Source: an archaeon
Lineage (GTDB): Archaea; Asgardarchaeota; Hermodarchaeia; Hermodarchaeales; Hermodarchaeaceae
Reading direction: 5' to 3'
Assembly: GCA_016550485.1 (NCBI GenBank)
Contig: JABXGV010000208.1
Span: 1-7,261, forward strand
Length of the DNA stretch: 7,261 bases
Shown here: in pieces, positions 4,113 to 7,261 of the stretch
Layout of the letters: each line of letters opens with the position of its first letter
Position numbering within the stretch: position 1 is the first letter of the stretch
Translations under genes and position numbers: made by a program
The notes under the pieces: generated by a model
Told to the model about the DNA's origin: nothing
Databases searched by the model: none
What the model saw: the letters and a program-made list of their open reading frames with translations, nothing else

Positions 4113-7097
4113 ATGGGATTTGTGTTGACTAAGCCACTGAAACAAATCATTGTTGTGAGCCACACACATCATGACCGTGAATGGTATTTGCCCTTTGAGG
4201 ATTTTCGCTGGCAGCTCGTCAAGAACGTGGATCAGCTTCTCGACCTTATGGAGGAGGATTCACGGTACCGTCACTTCACCCTAGATGGGCAGACCATCGT
4301 GCTAGAAGATTATCTAGAAATACGTCCAGAGAATCGCCCTCGTGTAGAAAGCCTTGCGAAAGATGGACGCCTCCTCATCGGGCCATGGTACGTCTTGGCT
4401 GATGAGTTTCTTGTCAGCGGAGAAGCCTTAATCCGGAATCTTCTCTTGGGCCACCAACAAGCCAAAGCCCTTGGTCCCGTCATGAAGGTAGGTTACGTGC
4501 CTGACCTCTTTGGGCACATCGCCCAACTCCCCCAGCTCCTCCGTGGGTTTGGGATTGATTCGAGTGTCTTCTGGCGGGGTTTCGACGATAAGGGTGAATC
4601 GCTACCCACCGAAACCCGTTGGCAATCCCCCGATGGGTCGGAGGTGCTCAATGTCCATTTGGGCGCAAGTTACGGGATTGCATCCAATCTGCCCAAGGAT
4701 GTGGACGCGACCCTCGCTCAGCTCTTAATGCCGGTCACTATTCTGGGTCCACGGGCAACCAGTTCCGCGATTCTGCTACCCAATGGGAGCGACCACCTTC
4801 CACCGCAACCCCATCTTCCTGGCTTGATTGAGTCGCTCAACCAGCGCCTCAAGTCATCCGACGTTCTAGCTGGGCAATCACTGGGTGATGTCTTTAGCCG
4901 TCTCCTCACAACGATGGAAAGTCCAGCCAGCTTCTTTGAGTTCCAGCCCGATGTGAAACAACTTGAAGGTTCTCTCACTCAGCTCTTCAGCCCTACAGTA
5001 GAGTCCCTTAAGGGTGTAGAATTCAAGCACGGTACCCTACGAGATTACCTTGATATTGTACGTCAAGAAGTGGATGTATCGGAGCTACCCGTGATTCATG
5101 GAGAGCAGCGCAGCTCGAAACACTTCGCGATTCTACCAGGTGTTCTTTCTGCTCGCATCTACCTCAAGCAAGCCAACTTTGCATCGCAAATGCTTCTTGA
5201 GCGCTGGGCTGAACCCTTCGCGACCATCGCCTGGTGGCTCGGGGCACCATACCCAACAGTGTGGCTCAAACGCGCCTGGAAGTTCCTCCTGAAGAATCAC
5301 CCTCACGATTCTATCTGTGGCTGCAGCATCGACTCAGTCCACGAAGACATGGAACGCCGCTACGAATGGTGCCAACAACTCACCAACAACGTGCTCAGTG
5401 ACGCCATCACCACCATCATCAAACACGCAGATACAACGCCGCCAACGTCCGTGCCCGAGCCCTGCTTCCATTCATTCCTCGTGTTCAATCCGCACACCTG
5501 GGCTCACACCGATGTGGTTCGAATCATCCTGCACACGGAAAAACCCGCTGAATCCCTCAAGGGCAGTACCCTCTACGACGCTGTTGGTAACCCCATACCA
5601 GCCCAAATCACGCCAGGCCCTCAGATTGATTCAGCTCTGCATCCATTCATTGACCAACATCATTTACCCTCCCCGGAATCTGGAGAACCAAAATCCATCA
5701 AACTGGAACACACTCTGCTAGTGACCTTTGTTGCAAAGGATGTTCCAAGCCTTGGCTACGCTAGCTACCATCTTGCGCCGACCCTTTCTGATAAGGAGCA
5801 GGCAAAATCTGCTCTTAAAATAGGAGAAGGTTCTGATCAGCTCTCTGCCGAGAATCCGTTCATACAGCTGAAACTGTCTCCCTCCGACGGCACCCTCACC
5901 CTTCACCACAAACCCAGCAAACGCCGATACAAACGCCTCCTCACCTTCGAAGACACAGGCGACGTCGGCGACGAATACAACTACTGCCCCCCAACCAAGG
6001 ACCGCCGCGTCACAACCCATCGCACCCGCCCCACCATCCGCCTAGTAGAACAAGGACCAGTGGTAGCAACCTGGGAGATCACATCCAGTCTTACTGTTCC
6101 AGAAGAAGCTGCTACATCAAGAGGCAGCCGGAGCACCAACACCACTAAACTAGCTCTCCGAACCCTCGTTTCCATCTACGATGGGGTGCCACGAGTGGAC
6201 GTTAGCACCCACATTAACAACACAGCAAAGGACCACCGATTCCGTGTGCTCTTCCCAACCAGTCTCAAGGCAGATACTGCCTGGGCAGACACCCCCTTCC
6301 ATGTCACCGAGCGTCCAATTAAGGCTGCAGTTCACGAGTGGGAGACACCATTATACCCAACTCTCATGGATCTGCTGTTCACCTATGCTTTCCAATCCCC
6401 CGCTGTTCCTGGAAAGCCCTTAGGGTGGTTTGAGGATGCCTCCACCACCCACCCACAACAGACCTTCGTTGATGTCACCAGTGAGTCCGCTGGCTTGATG
6501 ATAGCTAGCCGAGGCCTCCCTGAATACGAGGTGCTCGATGACAAACAACGCACCATCGCCATCACGCTTCTCCGCGCTATCGGCTGGCTCTCCCGTAACG
6601 ACTTGACAACGCGGAGGGGCAACGCTGGACCCAGCCTCGCAACACATGGCGCACAATGCTTGGGCCCCCACACCTATCACTACGCCATTATCCCACACAA
6701 GGGGACATGGCGTGACAGTAAAACCCTACGTCAGGCTCAAGCCTTCGCTGTACCACTCCGGTCAATACAAATCTCACAACATAAACCTGCCTCTCTAGAA
6801 ACCCTGTCAGGTAGACACAGCTTTCTTTCCATTGAACCTGACAACCTATTCCTTAGCGCTCTGAAGAAAGCCGAGAAGATAGGCTCGACAGTACTACGCT
6901 TCTACGACGCTTGTGGAATCGAGGTTACGGCTCGGGTTCAAACCAGTATCACACCCGATAACATTGCTGCAGCCACACTCGCTGAGGAACCAAGCCTAAC
7001 ACCTGAACTCCAGTTCCCCACCTCTCAAACCATGACCCTCACTATCACTCCTCACCGAATTCAAACCCTGATGTTTCAACTACGCAAAAGAAGCTAG
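4113..7097 (+). CDS. GH38 alpha-mannosidase (MngB-like)
   Basis: A 994-residue glycoside hydrolase family 38 enzyme, a retaining, metal-dependent alpha-mannosidase. The N-terminal catalytic domain opens with the zinc motif H17-T-H19-H-D21-R-E-W, nearly identical to that of E. coli MngB. It continues with the nucleophile motif P-D131-L-F-G-H and the last zinc ligand in N-H-P-H398-D399-S-I-C-G. By homology the zinc ligands are H19, D21, D131 and H398, and D131 is the nucleophile. Residues about 300-395 match the middle helical domain. The rest is the beta-sandwich domain, with the typical G-D-V-G-D-E-Y-N-Y at about 616-624. Length is normal, nothing is missing, and there is no signal peptide, so it probably acts in the cytosol on mannosylated glycans or mannosyl-glycerate-type solutes. 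The exact substrate cannot be read. ATG 4113 follows AGGA by four bases; TTG 4110 is directly upstream in frame. No sugar transporter or kinase adjoins it. Confidence 0.95.
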   Translation: MGFVLTKPLKQIIVVSHTHHDREWYLPFEDFRWQLVKNVDQLLDLMEEDSRYRHFTLDGQTIVLEDYLEIRPENRPRVESLAKDGRLLIGPWYVLADEFLVSGEALIRNLLLGHQQAKALGPVMKVGYVPDLFGHIAQLPQLLRGFGIDSSVFWRGFDDKGESLPTETRWQSPDGSEVLNVHLGASYGIASNLPKDVDATLAQLLMPVTILGPRATSSAILLPNGSDHLPPQPHLPGLIESLNQRLKSSDVLAGQSLGDVFSRLLTTMESPASFFEFQPDVKQLEGSLTQLFSPTVESLKGVEFKHGTLRDYLDIVRQEVDVSELPVIHGEQRSSKHFAILPGVLSARIYLKQANFASQMLLERWAEPFATIAWWLGAPYPTVWLKRAWKFLLKNHPHDSICGCSIDSVHEDMERRYEWCQQLTNNVLSDAITTIIKHADTTPPTSVPEPCFHSFLVFNPHTWAHTDVVRIILHTEKPAESLKGSTLYDAVGNPIPAQITPGPQIDSALHPFIDQHHLPSPESGEPKSIKLEHTLLVTFVAKDVPSLGYASYHLAPTLSDKEQAKSALKIGEGSDQLSAENPFIQLKLSPSDGTLTLHHKPSKRRYKRLLTFEDTGDVGDEYNYCPPTKDRRVTTHRTRPTIRLVEQGPVVATWEITSSLTVPEEAATSRGSRSTNTTKLALRTLVSIYDGVPRVDVSTHINNTAKDHRFRVLFPTSLKADTAWADTPFHVTERPIKAAVHEWETPLYPTLMDLLFTYAFQSPAVPGKPLGWFEDASTTHPQQTFVDVTSESAGLMIASRGLPEYEVLDDKQRTIAITLLRAIGWLSRNDLTTRRGNAGPSLATHGAQCLGPHTYHYAIIPHKGTWRDSKTLRQAQAFAVPLRSIQISQHKPASLETLSGRHSFLSIEPDNLFLSALKKAEKIGSTVLRFYDACGIEVTARVQTSITPDNIAAATLAEEPSLTPELQFPTSQTMTLTITPHRIQTLMFQLRKRS

Positions 7098-7157
7098 CAT
7101 GTAGAGCTGCCTATTCCTATACAAATTACTCCACGGATGAGTAGCAGCAGTTCAGAT
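7098..7157. other. Convergent gap, nothing identified
   Basis: Sixty bases separate the stop codons of the mannosidase and the minus-strand winged-helix gene. I see no strong hairpin or long T-run. Confidence 0.4.
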
Positions 7158-7261
7158 TCAGCCTTCGACCAGTTCATAGAAACTATAAGTAGTCTCTTGA
7201 ACCTTACCCTGCTCCACGAGGGTAGTAACGGCTCTATTGGCTTCTCTTCTCGAGATGCTGA
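7158..7261 (-). CDS. Winged-helix-like DNA-binding protein, C-terminal part
   Basis: The last 33 codons of a gene that continues beyond the right edge; the TGA is at 7160-7158. The fragment begins S-I-S-R-R-E-A-N-R-A-V-T-T-L-V-E-Q-G-K-V. This looks like the recognition helix of a winged helix (S-R-R-E-A-N-R-A-V) running into the usual L-V-x-x-G-K-V turn. A short wing or strand follows (Q-E-T-T-Y-S-F-Y-E-L). Winged helices with this ending are common in archaeal transcription regulators. The call rests on a short segment, so a helical protein of another kind is possible. It converges on the mannosidase gene; regulation of that gene by this protein is conceivable but not shown. Confidence 0.6.
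   Translation of the reverse strand, partial: SISRREANRAVTTLVEQGKVQETTYSFYELVEG

Noticed and set aside
4510..6698. Several 60-134 codon frames on both strands inside the mannosidase gene.
   Set aside because: The 994-residue GH38 frame explains the whole region with family motifs from end to end.
1..7261. CRISPR array, tRNA, insertion sequence, toxin-antitoxin or defence system.
   Set aside because: I saw no spaced direct repeats, cloverleaf arms, transposase motifs or terminal inverted repeats. The small genes lack recognisable toxin or antitoxin signatures.

Overview
The window looks archaeal. Several starts are GTG or TTG and sit behind GAGGTG/GGAGGT ribosome-binding sites. Candidate promoters are AT-rich TATA-like boxes about 45 bases before the start codon rather than bacterial -35/-10 pairs. 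The genes are mostly small orphans with membrane segments, short coiled coils or zinc-ribbon/RING-like cysteine clusters. Mid-range GC, TTG starts and a RING-like domain fit an Asgard lineage such as Thorarchaeota, but that placement is inference. There is no rRNA, tRNA, CRISPR array, insertion sequence or recognisable defence system.

Left part (1-2006): a short non-coding leader carries a TATA-like box and a Shine-Dalgarno site, followed by a RimJ/RimL-type GNAT acetyltransferase (155-697, +). Four small genes of unknown function follow on alternating strands: 710-958 (-), 923-1204 (+, overlapping the previous one head to head), 1240-1482 (-) and 1665-2006 (+, coiled coil).

Middle part (2007-3958): this is a membrane-protein cluster. 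A four-helix protein (2084-2554, +) converges on a second four-helix protein (2581-3033, -), and a nested hairpin lies at their junction. Upstream on the minus strand is a larger protein (3131-3958). Its membrane half appears to be a divergent paralogue of the 2581-3033 protein: both share a YPxxDPLS motif at the same position and an alignable first helix. To this it adds a Lys-Pro repeat linker, a CxxC...CxxC zinc ribbon and a RING-like C2C2H2C2 domain. Its second membrane segment carries a near-perfect 24-base tandem duplication.

Right part (3959-7261): a divergent control region leads to a complete GH38 alpha-mannosidase of the MngB-like type (4113-7097, +) with all expected zinc and catalytic residues and no signal peptide. 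The C-terminal end of a winged-helix-like protein enters from the right edge on the minus strand (7158-7261).

Almost every neighbour pair is convergent or divergent, so most genes are probably transcribed singly. The window does not show a pathway; the most distinctive item is the pair of paralogous membrane proteins, one of which carries a cytosolic zinc/RING-like tail.
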